Origin: Flavobacterium sp.
Lineage (GTDB): Bacteria; Bacteroidota; Bacteroidia; Flavobacteriales; Flavobacteriaceae
DNA length: 64,000 nucleotides
NCBI RefSeq assembly: GCF_017744675.1
Contig: NZ_JAGIAV010000004.1
Location: forward strand, 296,567-360,566
Direction: 5' to 3'
The notes below the pieces were generated by a model. It did not search any database and had not been told where the DNA came from. It worked only from the letters and a program-made list of their open reading frames with translations. Numbering within the stretch: the stretch's first letter is position 1; the number at the start of each line of letters is the position of its first letter. This document shows positions 45,472 through 54,478 of the stretch, in pieces. Made by a program: the position numbers and the translations under genes.

Positions 45472-46899
45472 CTATTTCTCTTTCGTTTTAAAAACCTTAT
45501 AAAACACAAAAAGAATCCCCAACCAAACCGGAATTAATTCTACAGATAACTCCATATTTGTCATCCACATGATGGCTAAAATACCCAATAAAAAGGCGAA
45601 ACAGATATAATTGCTTATTGGATAAAATATAGAAGCAAACTTCGTTTTGGTATTTTCTTTGTCTTTCGTTTGTCTAAATTTTAGATGCGTATACGAAATC
45701 ATAACCCAGTTAATAACCAAGCAAGACACTACTAAAGACATTAAAATGCTAAAAGCTTCTTCTGGCATCACTTTGTTTATTAAAATACAAATCGCAGCAA
45801 AACAAGAGGAAATTAAAATGGCATTAACAGGTACCGAATGTTTGTTTAGTTTCTTTAAAAACTTAGGCGCACTTCCCTGATCTGCTAAACCAAATAACAT
45901 TCGTGAATTACTATAAACACTACTGTTATAAACCGATAAAGCGGCAGTTAATACAATTAGATTAAGCACATTGGCTATAAGTTTTGTAAAAAAGATTTTT
46001 TGTCCAAACAGCGTAAATTCCATTCCGTTTAAGTTTTGAAAAACCATCACAAACGGACTACTATCTGTTGTAATTTGTCTCCAAGGCGACAAAGCAAATA
46101 GAATAACCAATGCACCTACATAAAATATAAGGATTCTATAAATAACCTGATTGGTTGCTTTTGGAATGTTTTTTTCTGGATTTTCGGCTTCGGCAGCGGT
46201 AATTCCGATCAGTTCTAATCCGCCAAAAGAAAACATAATCAGCGCCATTGCAGACAATAAACCTTGAAAATCTCCTTTTGCCGTTTTTTCGAAGAATCCT
46301 TTTGGAAAGAAACCTCCATCGTTATATAAGTTATGAATGGTAGCGTGCTCTCCTCCTGTTCCGCTTATTAACAAATAAGTTCCAAATAGAATCATAGCAA
46401 TAATAGCCACCACTTTTATGATAGAAAACCAAAATTCGGTTTCTCCATATACTTTTACAGAGGCAAAATTTAGGGCATTAATAACCAGAAAGAAAAACAA
46501 ACTGGATGTCCAAAGCGGAATTTCGGGCCACCAAAACTGCACATAAACTCCAATCGCTGTAAGTTCGGCCATACTTACCAGGATATACAAAATCCAATAA
46601 TTCCAACCTGATGCAAAACCTGCAAATGAACCACAATACTTATAGGCAAAGTAGCTAAAGCTTCCTGATACGGGCTCTTCAACCACCATTTCGCCAAGCT
46701 GTCTCATAATAAAAAAAGCGATAATTCCGGCAATGGCGTATCCTAAGATAACAGATGGCCCTGCTAACACGGCCGCTGGACCAATACCAAGGAAAAGACC
46801 CGTTCCGATAGATCCGCCTAAGGCAATTAACTGAATGTGTCGATTAGTTAGTCCACGTTTAAGCTGAGTCTCTTCTACAGCATCATGATTTTTTTCCAC
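45472..46899 (-). CDS. Amino-acid permease (APC superfamily, AAT-type)
   Basis: This 475-aa, twelve-helix protein has the AAT-type opening KRGLTNRHIQLIALGGSIGTG, then GPSVILGYAIAG and, near residue 230, the conserved FGGLELIGITAAEAENP. Such permeases import amino acids with protons across the inner membrane; the exact substrate (Ala, Ser, Gly, GABA or aromatic) is not evident. A clear promoter lies 47 nt upstream. A copy of its last 34 coding nt exists at 44703-44736. Confidence 0.93.
   Translation of the reverse strand: MEKNHDAVEETQLKRGLTNRHIQLIALGGSIGTGLFLGIGPAAVLAGPSVILGYAIAGIIAFFIMRQLGEMVVEEPVSGSFSYFAYKYCGSFAGFASGWNYWILYILVSMAELTAIGVYVQFWWPEIPLWTSSLFFFLVINALNFASVKVYGETEFWFSIIKVVAIIAMILFGTYLLISGTGGEHATIHNLYNDGGFFPKGFFEKTAKGDFQGLLSAMALIMFSFGGLELIGITAAEAENPEKNIPKATNQVIYRILIFYVGALVILFALSPWRQITTDSSPFVMVFQNLNGMEFTLFGQKIFFTKLIANVLNLIVLTAALSVYNSSVYSNSRMLFGLADQGSAPKFLKKLNKHSVPVNAILISSCFAAICILINKVMPEEAFSILMSLVVSCLVINWVMISYTHLKFRQTKDKENTKTKFASIFYPISNYICFAFLLGILAIMWMTNMELSVELIPVWLGILFVFYKVFKTKEK
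45482..45515 (-). repeat. 34-nt direct repeat of the permease 3' end, copy B
   Basis: This is the authentic coding copy of the repeat at 44703-44736, within the last codons of the amino-acid permease gene. Copies A and B bracket the 225-aa gene. Confidence 0.85.
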
Positions 46900-46945
46900 A
46901 GATTAGGTTTTAAGAATTTAATTGTTTTTAGAGATCTATAAAAAG

Positions 46946-46975
46946 CGAAGATAAGCTAAAAAAGGAATTCACAAA
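46946..46975 (-). promoter_or_regulatory. Promoter of the amino-acid permease
   Basis: TTTG (46972-46975), 18 nt, then TATCTTCG (46946-46953) on the minus strand. The -7 octamer is the same as that of the poly-Cys leader. Confidence 0.65.
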
Positions 46976-47390
46976 GCATTGTTCTGTCGCATCTGCCAGA
47001 ATCAAACATAAAAATTTAAGTTTTAAAAAATAAACTGCCCATTTCTTAAATCTTGCCTGAACCGATTTTCGATTGGTGTCGCAATTCCCACAAAAATAGA
47101 AGCTTCAGAGAAATCTGGAGCCTTTTCTGTCTGCCATTCTTTCTAGTTTCGAAAAACAACATTAGAATATAAGAGATTAAAAAACAGTATTTTAAGCAAT
47201 AAAAAAGGGGATATTTCCCCTTTTATGGTACACTGCCCTTTATCTAATTTAGTCCAATCTTATCAGCCCTTGTTTTAGTCATCGGTTTAAGGTCTAGTTA
47301 GAAGCTTTATTTCCAATTACTATCTACGCTTTGAATCTTTTTCTCTCTATAAAATTTCACTTTAGTATTTATAATAAACTTTATTCAAAG
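46976..47390. other. Intergenic region ahead of the eCIS operon
   Basis: No gene is seen. A hairpin with a T-run (AAAAGGGGAT...TTCCCCTTTT, 47203-47225) could be a terminator insulating the operon. A minus-strand stretch at about 47030-47130 could encode about 30 residues but lacks support. TACGCTTTG at 47325-47333 resembles a -7 box with one extra base; no -33 element matches, so the operon's promoter is not identified. Confidence 0.4.
47203..47225 (+). terminator. Hairpin ahead of the eCIS operon
   Basis: AAAAGGGG and CCCCTTTT pair around a short AT loop, with T-run. It is not directly past any known gene end, so its purpose is unclear; it would block transcription entering from the left. 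Confidence 0.55.
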
Positions 47391-47993
47391 ATGATTTTTG
47401 AAGTCATACAAATAATTTCAGAACAAGTAAACAGCTATCTCGAAGAAATCGGGTTAGAAAAAACCGTTGTGCCAGAAAATATTGCTTTCCTTGAGTCTCA
47501 AAATGAAGATATAGCTACAGCCTTAAAAGATGGCGTGGCACTTACTGTGATCAATTTAGATGAAGAAGCTACTTTAAAAAACTTCCCTAATCATATTATT
47601 GAAAATACTAAAACTATATATAAAAACAGTATCGTCAATTTAAATCTGTTTATCCTTTTTAGCGCCAACAGAGACAAGTATATTAATTCTTTGAAAGACA
47701 TTTCAAAAATTATTGAATTTTTTCAGGGAAAAAAACTTTTCACCCAGGCCAATACGATCTATAACAGAAACAGCAGTGCCATGAGCAATGTAGACAACTT
47801 TAGATTTACGGTAGAACTCTACACACCCACTTTTGAAGAATTAAATTACATCTGGGGAACACTGGGCGGAAAACAGCTTCCATCAGCTTTATATAAAGTG
47901 AGCATGATTCAAATCGAGCGCGATATTGCACAGGCTGAAGGACAGCTTATTGGCGAGTTTTCAGGAATAACTAAAAAGAAAGAACAGTCATGA
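47391..47993 (+). CDS. eCIS cap protein, DUF4255 (Pvc16-like)
   Basis: From the ATG at 47391 this is 200 aa; a TTG in-frame at 47331 is not a credible start. It matches the DUF4255 pattern: MIFEVIQIISEQVNSYLEEIGL at the start and a hydrophobic LNLFILFSANRDKYINSLKDIS core, then FTVELYTPTFEELNYIWGTLGG. In extracellular contractile injection systems this protein caps the distal end of the tube/sheath. It is the first gene of the operon and overlaps the next by 4 nt. Confidence 0.85.
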   Translation: MIFEVIQIISEQVNSYLEEIGLEKTVVPENIAFLESQNEDIATALKDGVALTVINLDEEATLKNFPNHIIENTKTIYKNSIVNLNLFILFSANRDKYINSLKDISKIIEFFQGKKLFTQANTIYNRNSSAMSNVDNFRFTVELYTPTFEELNYIWGTLGGKQLPSALYKVSMIQIERDIAQAEGQLIGEFSGITKKKEQS

Positions 47994-48832
47994 GTTTTGC
48001 TACTACATACGGATTGCTGTTTAATGTAACGGTTCTTCATAATTATTTTTTGAATAACGGCGAAGAAACTTTTGCAAGCATGTCTGATGCTAAAAAAGAA
48101 AAAATGCTGCAGCCTTATAACACCGACGCCTTTGCAACAATAACACCGACTTTGGAAACCAATACAGTACTTAGAAACTACAAAATGGTATTCAAAAAAA
48201 CGAAAACAGGCTTTGGAGTCTATGTTAAAGTGAAAGCAACAGATGAATTGGATCCGTTTATTAAAATTCCTGACGACTTGAACTTAAAATTTCTAATTAA
48301 AATTAACGATTATCAGTTTGAAAATTATACTAATCTTGATTTTGCTTTTACTCAAGCATATCTCTTCAGCAATGCAAAACCATTGACTGAACCCGTTACA
48401 TTCGAATATCTTCCCAAAATAAGCGACAATAAACTCATTTCAAATGCTTTCTTGGTATCTGGAGAAACCACAGCCAATTTAATTTCGATACTACAGCCAT
48501 CAGAACAGCAAAATGTATTTGGTTTGGTTTCGATTAACGCTAAAGGAGACAACAGTTCTGGAAACCTTGTAAACAATCTGGGGAAAATGTTAAGTCCAAG
48601 TTTTAAAATTCATTTTGATAATCGAAAAACGCTTTGGAAGTTCATAAATCGAAAGGCAGGAACCGTCATCAAGACCAATGCTGCAAAACCATTAACGCAA
48701 TCTGGCTTTGTTGAAATTGACCCTCTTACCGATTTTACGCCCTCACAACCAGCAGAAAGCCAATATCCAAATCCTTCTGTAAAATCAATAACAAAATTCA
48801 ATAGTGATTACTATTCAGAAATATTTATTTAA
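47990..48832 (+). CDS. Uncharacterised eCIS-operon protein
   Basis: This 280-aa soluble protein has no signal peptide or domain that I recognise. It is predicted beta-rich and ends with a Pro-rich stretch PSQPAESQYPNPSV. The ATG overlaps the stop of the cap gene, which means tight coupling, and the sheath gene follows by 21 nt. Similar genes may sit at this position in other Bacteroidota eCIS loci; I infer a structural or cap-adjacent part. Confidence 0.6.
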   Translation: MSFATTYGLLFNVTVLHNYFLNNGEETFASMSDAKKEKMLQPYNTDAFATITPTLETNTVLRNYKMVFKKTKTGFGVYVKVKATDELDPFIKIPDDLNLKFLIKINDYQFENYTNLDFAFTQAYLFSNAKPLTEPVTFEYLPKISDNKLISNAFLVSGETTANLISILQPSEQQNVFGLVSINAKGDNSSGNLVNNLGKMLSPSFKIHFDNRKTLWKFINRKAGTVIKTNAAKPLTQSGFVEIDPLTDFTPSQPAESQYPNPSVKSITKFNSDYYSEIFI

Positions 48833-48853
48833 TAATTAAAAAACAATTCAATT

Positions 48854-50953
48854 ATGGCAACAACTTACAAAACGCCTGGAGTATATGTAGAGGAAATCGT
48901 AAAGTTCCCTCCTTCTGTTGCCCAGGTAGAGACTGCGATTCCGTGTTTTATTGGCTATACTGAAAAAGCCACGAACAAGATTAATGGAGATTTGAAATTG
49001 AAACCAACAAGAATAACATCTCTTTTAGAATATGAGCGCTTTTTTGGCTTTGCAAAACCAGAAACTACAATTAGTGTAACCATTAATGATGTTTCAACTG
49101 AAAATGGAGATGTAAGATCTATTGTTGTAGATCAGCCCACTTCAAAACAGCCTTTTTTGATGTATTATTCATTACAGCTGTTTTTTGCCAATGGCGGAGG
49201 CCCTTGCTACATTATTTCGGTAGGACGTTATGGAAACGACTTAGATGATTCAGATATTCAAATTACGGCAATCAATAACAGCACTGCATTGAACGATGGA
49301 CTAGCCGAATTAGAAAAGGTAGACGAGCCAACACTAATTCTATTTCCTGATGCCACTAGAGTGAGCGGCATTACAACAACTGATTTCTACGGATTATACA
49401 ACAATGCTTTAATGCAGTGCCAAGACCTTCAGGACAGATTTACCTTAATCGATACTTTAAGTTATGATGAGTCTAGCCCAACCGATACCAACGTAGATGA
49501 CTTAAGGGATAAAATCAGTTCTGAAAAAGATACCATTAAATACGGAGCAGCTTATTATCCTCACTTAGAAACCATTCTAGACTATGCTTTTGACAGTAGT
49601 AAAATTGTATTAAAACACTACTCTTATACCGCAAAAGCATACGACCAAATTGCTGCAGGACTGGTAGCTATCGAAAATCCGACTACAGGAATCGATGCCA
49701 CCGTAGCCAAATTGATTGACGTGACCACTACTCCTGGAGATATTTCTGGTCAAGTGAGCGATCTGTTTTTACAGATCTACAGCAATGATGCAACTGGTTT
49801 TGATTTAGGAGGAACTTTTGTGAGCGATCCTACCAAAAAAACAGCTTTCTTGAATAAACTGAATGTGGTGCTTGCTTCTTTAGAAAGTTTATCTCTTTTG
49901 AGAAATTCGCTAAACGACGAAGCAAATGCTGCCATCAGTACCATATCTGATGAGGACATGACCATTGCTGCTGGTATTGCAAGTGCTTTAACTGCTTTTA
50001 ATTTGAACTTTACCGACACAAACAAAATTGATTCTGTTTACAAAAACTTAAAAACATTAAAGAAAAAAGTACAGGACGAGAACGATACGCCTAAACTGCT
50101 TAAAATTATTTCAACTGATACCGTAAGCTTTGATAAAGAATTAAAAAAGCTTGTAAACTATGCTCCTTTAAATGCTCAAACTGGAATTACAGTATCTACA
50201 AATAATTTCTCTGGCATTAAAGGCACTCTTTTGACGCTTTTAAATGCGATTAAATCTGTTAACGGAAAAGATGTGAATAATGGAGCATTGAACGGCAGAA
50301 AATTAAGCACTTTAGAAGCTATCGACAATGCGACTTTCAATAAAATACTTACTGAAATTTACAACCTGCCTATAACACTTCCTCCAAGCTCTGCTATTGC
50401 GGGAGTTTATGCCAGAGTTGATAAAGACAGAGGCGTATGGAAAGCTCCTGCAAATGTAAGTTTGAACTATGTAATAAAACCAACCGTTAAAATAACAAAT
50501 ACCATTCAGGACAACTTAAATGTTGATACTGTTGCAGGTAAATCGATCAACGCTATCAGAACTTTTACCGGCAAGGGAACCTTGGTTTGGGGGTCAAGAA
50601 CCTTAGCCGGTAACGATAGTGAATGGCGCTATGTACCCGTTCGCCGCTTTTTTAACATGGCCGAAGAATCTATTAAAAAAGCAACCGAACAATTCGTTTT
50701 TGAGCCAAACGATGCCAATACTTGGATAAGAGTAAGAGCTATGATTGAAAATTTCTTAATTCTTCAATGGAGAGCTGGCGCTTTGGCAGGAGCAAAACCT
50801 GAACAAGCATTTTATGTGCGAATCGGACTGGGACAAACCATGTCGGCTATGGATATTTTAGACGGTAAAATGATAATCGAAATTGGTATGGCAGTAGTTC
50901 GTCCGGCTGAGTTTATCATCCTACGTTTCTCTCACAAAATGCAGGAATCTTAA
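48854..50953 (+). CDS. Contractile tail sheath protein (eCIS)
   Basis: This 699-aa protein starts PGVYVEEIVKFPPSVAQVET, the usual sheath N-terminal arm. Its C-terminal domain (about 555-699) has WGSRTLAGNDSEWRYVPVRR, RVRAMIENFLILQWRAGAL and DGKMIIEIGMAVVRPAEFI. The sheath wraps the inner tube and contracts to drive it. It is longer than the 350-500 residues common in PVC/Afp sheaths; a large middle insertion (about residues 190-520) likely faces outward. Only one sheath gene is seen here, whereas many eCIS carry two or three. Confidence 0.9.
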   Translation: MATTYKTPGVYVEEIVKFPPSVAQVETAIPCFIGYTEKATNKINGDLKLKPTRITSLLEYERFFGFAKPETTISVTINDVSTENGDVRSIVVDQPTSKQPFLMYYSLQLFFANGGGPCYIISVGRYGNDLDDSDIQITAINNSTALNDGLAELEKVDEPTLILFPDATRVSGITTTDFYGLYNNALMQCQDLQDRFTLIDTLSYDESSPTDTNVDDLRDKISSEKDTIKYGAAYYPHLETILDYAFDSSKIVLKHYSYTAKAYDQIAAGLVAIENPTTGIDATVAKLIDVTTTPGDISGQVSDLFLQIYSNDATGFDLGGTFVSDPTKKTAFLNKLNVVLASLESLSLLRNSLNDEANAAISTISDEDMTIAAGIASALTAFNLNFTDTNKIDSVYKNLKTLKKKVQDENDTPKLLKIISTDTVSFDKELKKLVNYAPLNAQTGITVSTNNFSGIKGTLLTLLNAIKSVNGKDVNNGALNGRKLSTLEAIDNATFNKILTEIYNLPITLPPSSAIAGVYARVDKDRGVWKAPANVSLNYVIKPTVKITNTIQDNLNVDTVAGKSINAIRTFTGKGTLVWGSRTLAGNDSEWRYVPVRRFFNMAEESIKKATEQFVFEPNDANTWIRVRAMIENFLILQWRAGALAGAKPEQAFYVRIGLGQTMSAMDILDGKMIIEIGMAVVRPAEFIILRFSHKMQES

Positions 50954-50981
50954 TTAAATCATCATTAAAAAAATATAGATC

Positions 50982-51410
50982 ATGAGTTATCCGTTAGCAA
51001 AGTTTCATTTCTCAGTTGACTGGGGTGGAACAAAAATAGGCTTTACAGAAGTTTCCGGATTAGATGTAGAAACTGAAGTTATTGAGTACCGTCAGGGCGC
51101 AAGTCCAGAATACAGTAAAATCAAGATGCCAGGCATGCAAAAGTTCTCTAACATTACGATGAAAAGAGGCACTTTTAAAAGCGATAATGAATATTACGCT
51201 TGGTGGAATACGGTAAAACTAAATACCATCGAAAGAAGGGATATTACCATTAAATTACTCAATGAGGAACACGAACCAGTAATTACTTGGAAAGTAAAAA
51301 ATGCGTGGCCAACAAAAGTGCAATCGACTGATCTAAAAGCCGATGGAAACGAAGTGGCCATTGAATCCATCGAATTGGTTCATGAAGGTTTGTCTATTCA
51401 AAATGACTAG
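50982..51410 (+). CDS. Inner tube protein (phage gp19/Hcp-like, eCIS)
   Basis: This 142-aa protein has the tube signature SGLDVETEVIEYRQGASPEYSK, KMPGMQKFSNITMKRGTF and a C-terminal GNEVAIESIELVHEGL. It forms the hexameric rings of the inner tube. It follows the sheath gene by 28 nt. Confidence 0.9.
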   Translation: MSYPLAKFHFSVDWGGTKIGFTEVSGLDVETEVIEYRQGASPEYSKIKMPGMQKFSNITMKRGTFKSDNEYYAWWNTVKLNTIERRDITIKLLNEEHEPVITWKVKNAWPTKVQSTDLKADGNEVAIESIELVHEGLSIQND

Positions 51411-51412
51411 TG

Positions 51413-51859
51413 ATGGCTAATTATTATCCACCCGTCGGCTTTCATTTTCTGGTTGAATTTGATCAATTGGGAACAAAAGAAAAAGATCATCAATTTCAAT
51501 CGGTATCAGGACTTTCTGTAGATCTTGAAACAGAAGAATTTGTCGAGGGTGGAGAAAACAGATTCAAACACAAATTCCCTGTCAAAACCAAATATCCCAA
51601 TTTGGTTTTAAAAAGAGGAATCCTTATTGATTCTGACGTAATAGAATGGTGCAGAAAAGCATTAGAAAATTTCGAATTCAAGCCTGTAGATTTAACTGTA
51701 AAACTTTTAAATCAAGATCACGAACCTTTAATGCATTGGAAAGTGGTACATGCTTATCCTGTAAAATGGGCTGTTGAAGATTTTAGTGCTTTAGAAAGCA
51801 AAATTGTTGTTGAAAGCTTTGAACTTGCTTATAATTATTTCACTCTTCATCAAAAATAA
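51413..51859 (+). CDS. Second tube protein (Pvc5-like gp19 family)
   Basis: I chose ATG at 51413 (148 aa) over the GTG one codon earlier. It is a paralogue of the preceding tube gene: VSGLSVDLETEEFVEGGEN, YPNLVLKRGILIDSD and VESFELAYNYF. Second tube copies in eCIS form the tube initiator near the baseplate. It starts 2 nt past the previous stop. Confidence 0.88.
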   Translation: MANYYPPVGFHFLVEFDQLGTKEKDHQFQSVSGLSVDLETEEFVEGGENRFKHKFPVKTKYPNLVLKRGILIDSDVIEWCRKALENFEFKPVDLTVKLLNQDHEPLMHWKVVHAYPVKWAVEDFSALESKIVVESFELAYNYFTLHQK

Positions 51860-51865
51860 TGTACC

Positions 51866-52030
51866 ATGCCCATTGAAATCAAAGAGCTTCACATTAAAAT
51901 AAACGTGAGCGAAAATTCAAACTCTGGCGCAAAACCTGCTTCTACTTCATCATCTACAAATGATAAAGATAGCGTAGCGGAGTGTGTCGAGCAAGTAATG
52001 AAGATTATTGAACGAAAAAAAGAACGCTAA
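51866..52030 (+). CDS. Small DUF5908-like eCIS protein (Pvc6-like)
   Basis: This 54-aa ORF is missed by length filters. It begins MPIEIKELHIKINV, the DUF5908 pattern, has a Ser/Thr-rich middle and ends in charged helical EQVMKIIERKKER. It lies 6 nt after the second tube gene and 2 nt before the next, exactly where Pvc6/Afp6 stands in known loci. Its role in known systems is unclear, perhaps tube-baseplate joining. Confidence 0.75.
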   Translation: MPIEIKELHIKINVSENSNSGAKPASTSSSTNDKDSVAECVEQVMKIIERKKER

Positions 52031-52031
52031 T

Positions 52032-52724
52032 ATGACAACTACAGGAGAATTAAAAAAACTGAAGATTATTGCTTATAGCGATCCGCAATTCAACAATCCC
52101 ATTTCGGATATTGAAGAGTTCGTTACGCTCATGAATCCCGAAAAATATACTTTTCATTACAGGATCGAGCAAGACACTACTCAAGCCGCTGGCACAAGCA
52201 GTCCTGCACCAAGATTCACAGCAATTGCTCCAGAGGAACTAGAATTGGATTTTGTTTTTGATCGAACAGGCGTTATTGCGGGCAAGGAAAGCACCGAAAA
52301 TGGCGTCATTGAAGACATTGAACATTTTAGAAAAGTAATTTTAGAATATAACGGCACAGAACATAAGCCCAACTATTTAAAAATTGCTTGGGGAAGTCTG
52401 CTGTTTAAAGGCTCTCTCACAGAAATGACCATTGAGTACAAACTTTTCAGGCCAGACGGAACACCCGTAAGAGCCATAGCAAAAGGAAAATTTAAGGGAG
52501 TTGTCGAAGATGAATTAAGAGCCAAACAGCAAAACAATCAATCTCCTGATTTAACGCATACCAGAACGGTAAAAGCAGGCGATACGCTTCCTTTAATGTC
52601 TTTTAAAATCTATGGCGATTCTAAGTATTATCTCGAAGTAGCCAGAGCCAACAAGCTTATCAATTTCAGAAAATTAAAAATTGGCCAGAAAATCTTTTTT
52701 CCACCTCTTCAAAAACAACAATAA
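52032..52724 (+). CDS. LysM-containing baseplate hub protein (Pvc7-like)
   Basis: From ATG at 52032 this is 230 aa; the earlier TTG at 52008 is inside the preceding ORF. The N-terminal part starts KLKIIAYSDPQFNNPISDI with FVTLMNPEKYTFHYRIEQD. The C-terminus has a LysM domain (about 183-228, VKAGDTLPLMSFKIYGDSKYY...KLKIGQKIFFPPL). In eCIS such proteins link tube initiator and spike. It ends directly before the spike gene. Confidence 0.85.
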   Translation: MTTTGELKKLKIIAYSDPQFNNPISDIEEFVTLMNPEKYTFHYRIEQDTTQAAGTSSPAPRFTAIAPEELELDFVFDRTGVIAGKESTENGVIEDIEHFRKVILEYNGTEHKPNYLKIAWGSLLFKGSLTEMTIEYKLFRPDGTPVRAIAKGKFKGVVEDELRAKQQNNQSPDLTHTRTVKAGDTLPLMSFKIYGDSKYYLEVARANKLINFRKLKIGQKIFFPPLQKQQ

Positions 52725-54470
52725 ATGAACAATAGCGGCGTCATACAAACCAGTAAAAGTGCAGATTTAATAACACACAAAGTGCTTATTGAAGGAACTG
52801 AGCTATCTGGCGTTTACCAAGTAATGAGCATTGTTGTTCATAATGAGGTAAATAGAATACCTATGGCGCAAATTATTCTGACCGATGGAGATGCTGCCGC
52901 TCAAGATTTTAAATTAAGTAATGAAGATTTGCTCATTCCAGGAAAAAAAATAGAAATAAAAGCGGGTTATCATAGTGATGAAGAAACCATTTATAAAGGG
53001 ATCGTTGTAAAACATTCCATAAAAATAAAAGACAATTCATCCTTGTTAATTGTAGAATGCAAAGACGAAGCAGTAAAACTGACCATTGGCAGAAAGAGCA
53101 AATATTTTTATGATGTAAAAGACAGCGATGCTTTTGAAGAAATTATAGGCGCTTACGGACTGCAAAAAGACGTGGAAAGCACAAATTATAGTCACAAAGA
53201 GTTAGTGCAGTACAATGCTTCCGATTGGGATTTTATAGTTTCACGTGCGCAAGCCAATGGAAAAATATGTTTTGTGGAAAATGGCAAAATTTCGATAAAA
53301 AAACCAGATTTGGCTTCTGAACCAGTTGAAACTGTTTCTTTTGGCAGCAGTATGCTCGATTTTGACGCCGAAATTGATGCTCGAAATCAGTTTGCCAAAG
53401 TTTCTTCCTACAGTTGGAATGCGTCCAATCAGGAATTATTAGAAATTGAAGCCAAAGATCCGAGCGTGAGCTTAAACGGAAATCTAACGCCTTCGGATTT
53501 GTCCGATATCGTAAAACTGGAAAATTTAGAATTGCGTCATGGCGGTCATATTACCGATACCGAATTGCAGGATTGGGCAGATGCAAAATTATTGTTCCAA
53601 CAGCTGTCGAAAGTCCGCGGAAGAGTCAAATTTCAAGGTATTCCAGCCGTAAAGCCTAATACCATCCTTATGCTTGAAGGCGTAGGCGATCGTTTTAATG
53701 GCAAAGCATACGTGACAGGAGTTTTTCATGAAATAGCAAATGGCAATTGGACTGTAAACGCACAGTTTGGCCTGAATCCAGAATGGTTTTCTGAAACGTA
53801 TGATATCAATACGCCATCGGCTTCGGGAATCATTCCGTCTATAAAAGGACTTCATATTGGTATTGTAACTCAGCTTCAAGACGATCCTGACGGCGAAGAC
53901 AGAATTTTGGTAAAAATACCTATCATCAATAACGAAGAACAGGGCATTTGGTGCAGAGTTGCGGCTCTAGATGCAGGCGACAACAGAGGTACATTTTTTA
54001 GGCCCGAAATTGAAGACGAAGTAATTATTGGCTTCATCAACGAAGATCCTAATGATGCAATTGTGTTAGGAATGCTCCACAGCAGTGCAAAACCTGCTCC
54101 GCTAAAGGCATCTGACGATAATCATCAAAAAGGGATTTTTACAAGAAGTGAAATGAAAGTGCTCTTTGACGACGATAAAAAATCGATAGCTATTGAGACT
54201 CCAGCAGGAAAGAAAATAACGCTAGACGAAGACAAAGGATCTATAGTTGTTGAAGACGAAAATTCGAACGTGATTACAATTGACAGTGCAGGAATAAAAA
54301 TGGAAAGCGCAGGCGATATTTCGATAAAAGCAACAGGCGATGTAAAAATTGAAGGCACCAATGTTAATCTAAAAGCAACTGCCCAATTTAAAGCCGAAGG
54401 AAATGCTGGCGCAGAAATGTCATCGGCAGCAGTCGCAATTGTGAAAGGAAGCATTGTTCAGATAAATTAA
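52725..54470 (+). CDS. Central spike protein (VgrG/gp5-like, Pvc8-like)
   Basis: This 581-aa protein has gpD-like domains (about 10-355), an OB-fold (about 375-455, IVTQLQDDPDGEDRILVKIP and GFINEDPNDAIVLGMLHSS) and a C-terminal beta-helix (about 480-581) with repeats such as SAGIKMESAGDISIKATGD. It trimerises to make the puncturing spike. Its start touches the previous stop. The next gene, PAAR, is separated by 185 nt containing a large inverted repeat. Confidence 0.93.
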   Translation: MNNSGVIQTSKSADLITHKVLIEGTELSGVYQVMSIVVHNEVNRIPMAQIILTDGDAAAQDFKLSNEDLLIPGKKIEIKAGYHSDEETIYKGIVVKHSIKIKDNSSLLIVECKDEAVKLTIGRKSKYFYDVKDSDAFEEIIGAYGLQKDVESTNYSHKELVQYNASDWDFIVSRAQANGKICFVENGKISIKKPDLASEPVETVSFGSSMLDFDAEIDARNQFAKVSSYSWNASNQELLEIEAKDPSVSLNGNLTPSDLSDIVKLENLELRHGGHITDTELQDWADAKLLFQQLSKVRGRVKFQGIPAVKPNTILMLEGVGDRFNGKAYVTGVFHEIANGNWTVNAQFGLNPEWFSETYDINTPSASGIIPSIKGLHIGIVTQLQDDPDGEDRILVKIPIINNEEQGIWCRVAALDAGDNRGTFFRPEIEDEVIIGFINEDPNDAIVLGMLHSSAKPAPLKASDDNHQKGIFTRSEMKVLFDDDKKSIAIETPAGKKITLDEDKGSIVVEDENSNVITIDSAGIKMESAGDISIKATGDVKIEGTNVNLKATAQFKAEGNAGAEMSSAAVAIVKGSIVQIN

Positions 54471-54478
54471 AAAAATCT

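Noticed and set aside
47030-47130. Minus-strand stretch that could encode about 30 residues in the gap before the eCIS operon
   Set aside because: It has no plausible start, promoter or recognisable homology, and a hairpin stands nearby; not supported as a gene or remnant.
47331-47390. TTG start of the cap gene
   Set aside because: The first 20 codons are unlike DUF4255 proteins, which start at the MIFEVIQ sequence at 47391.
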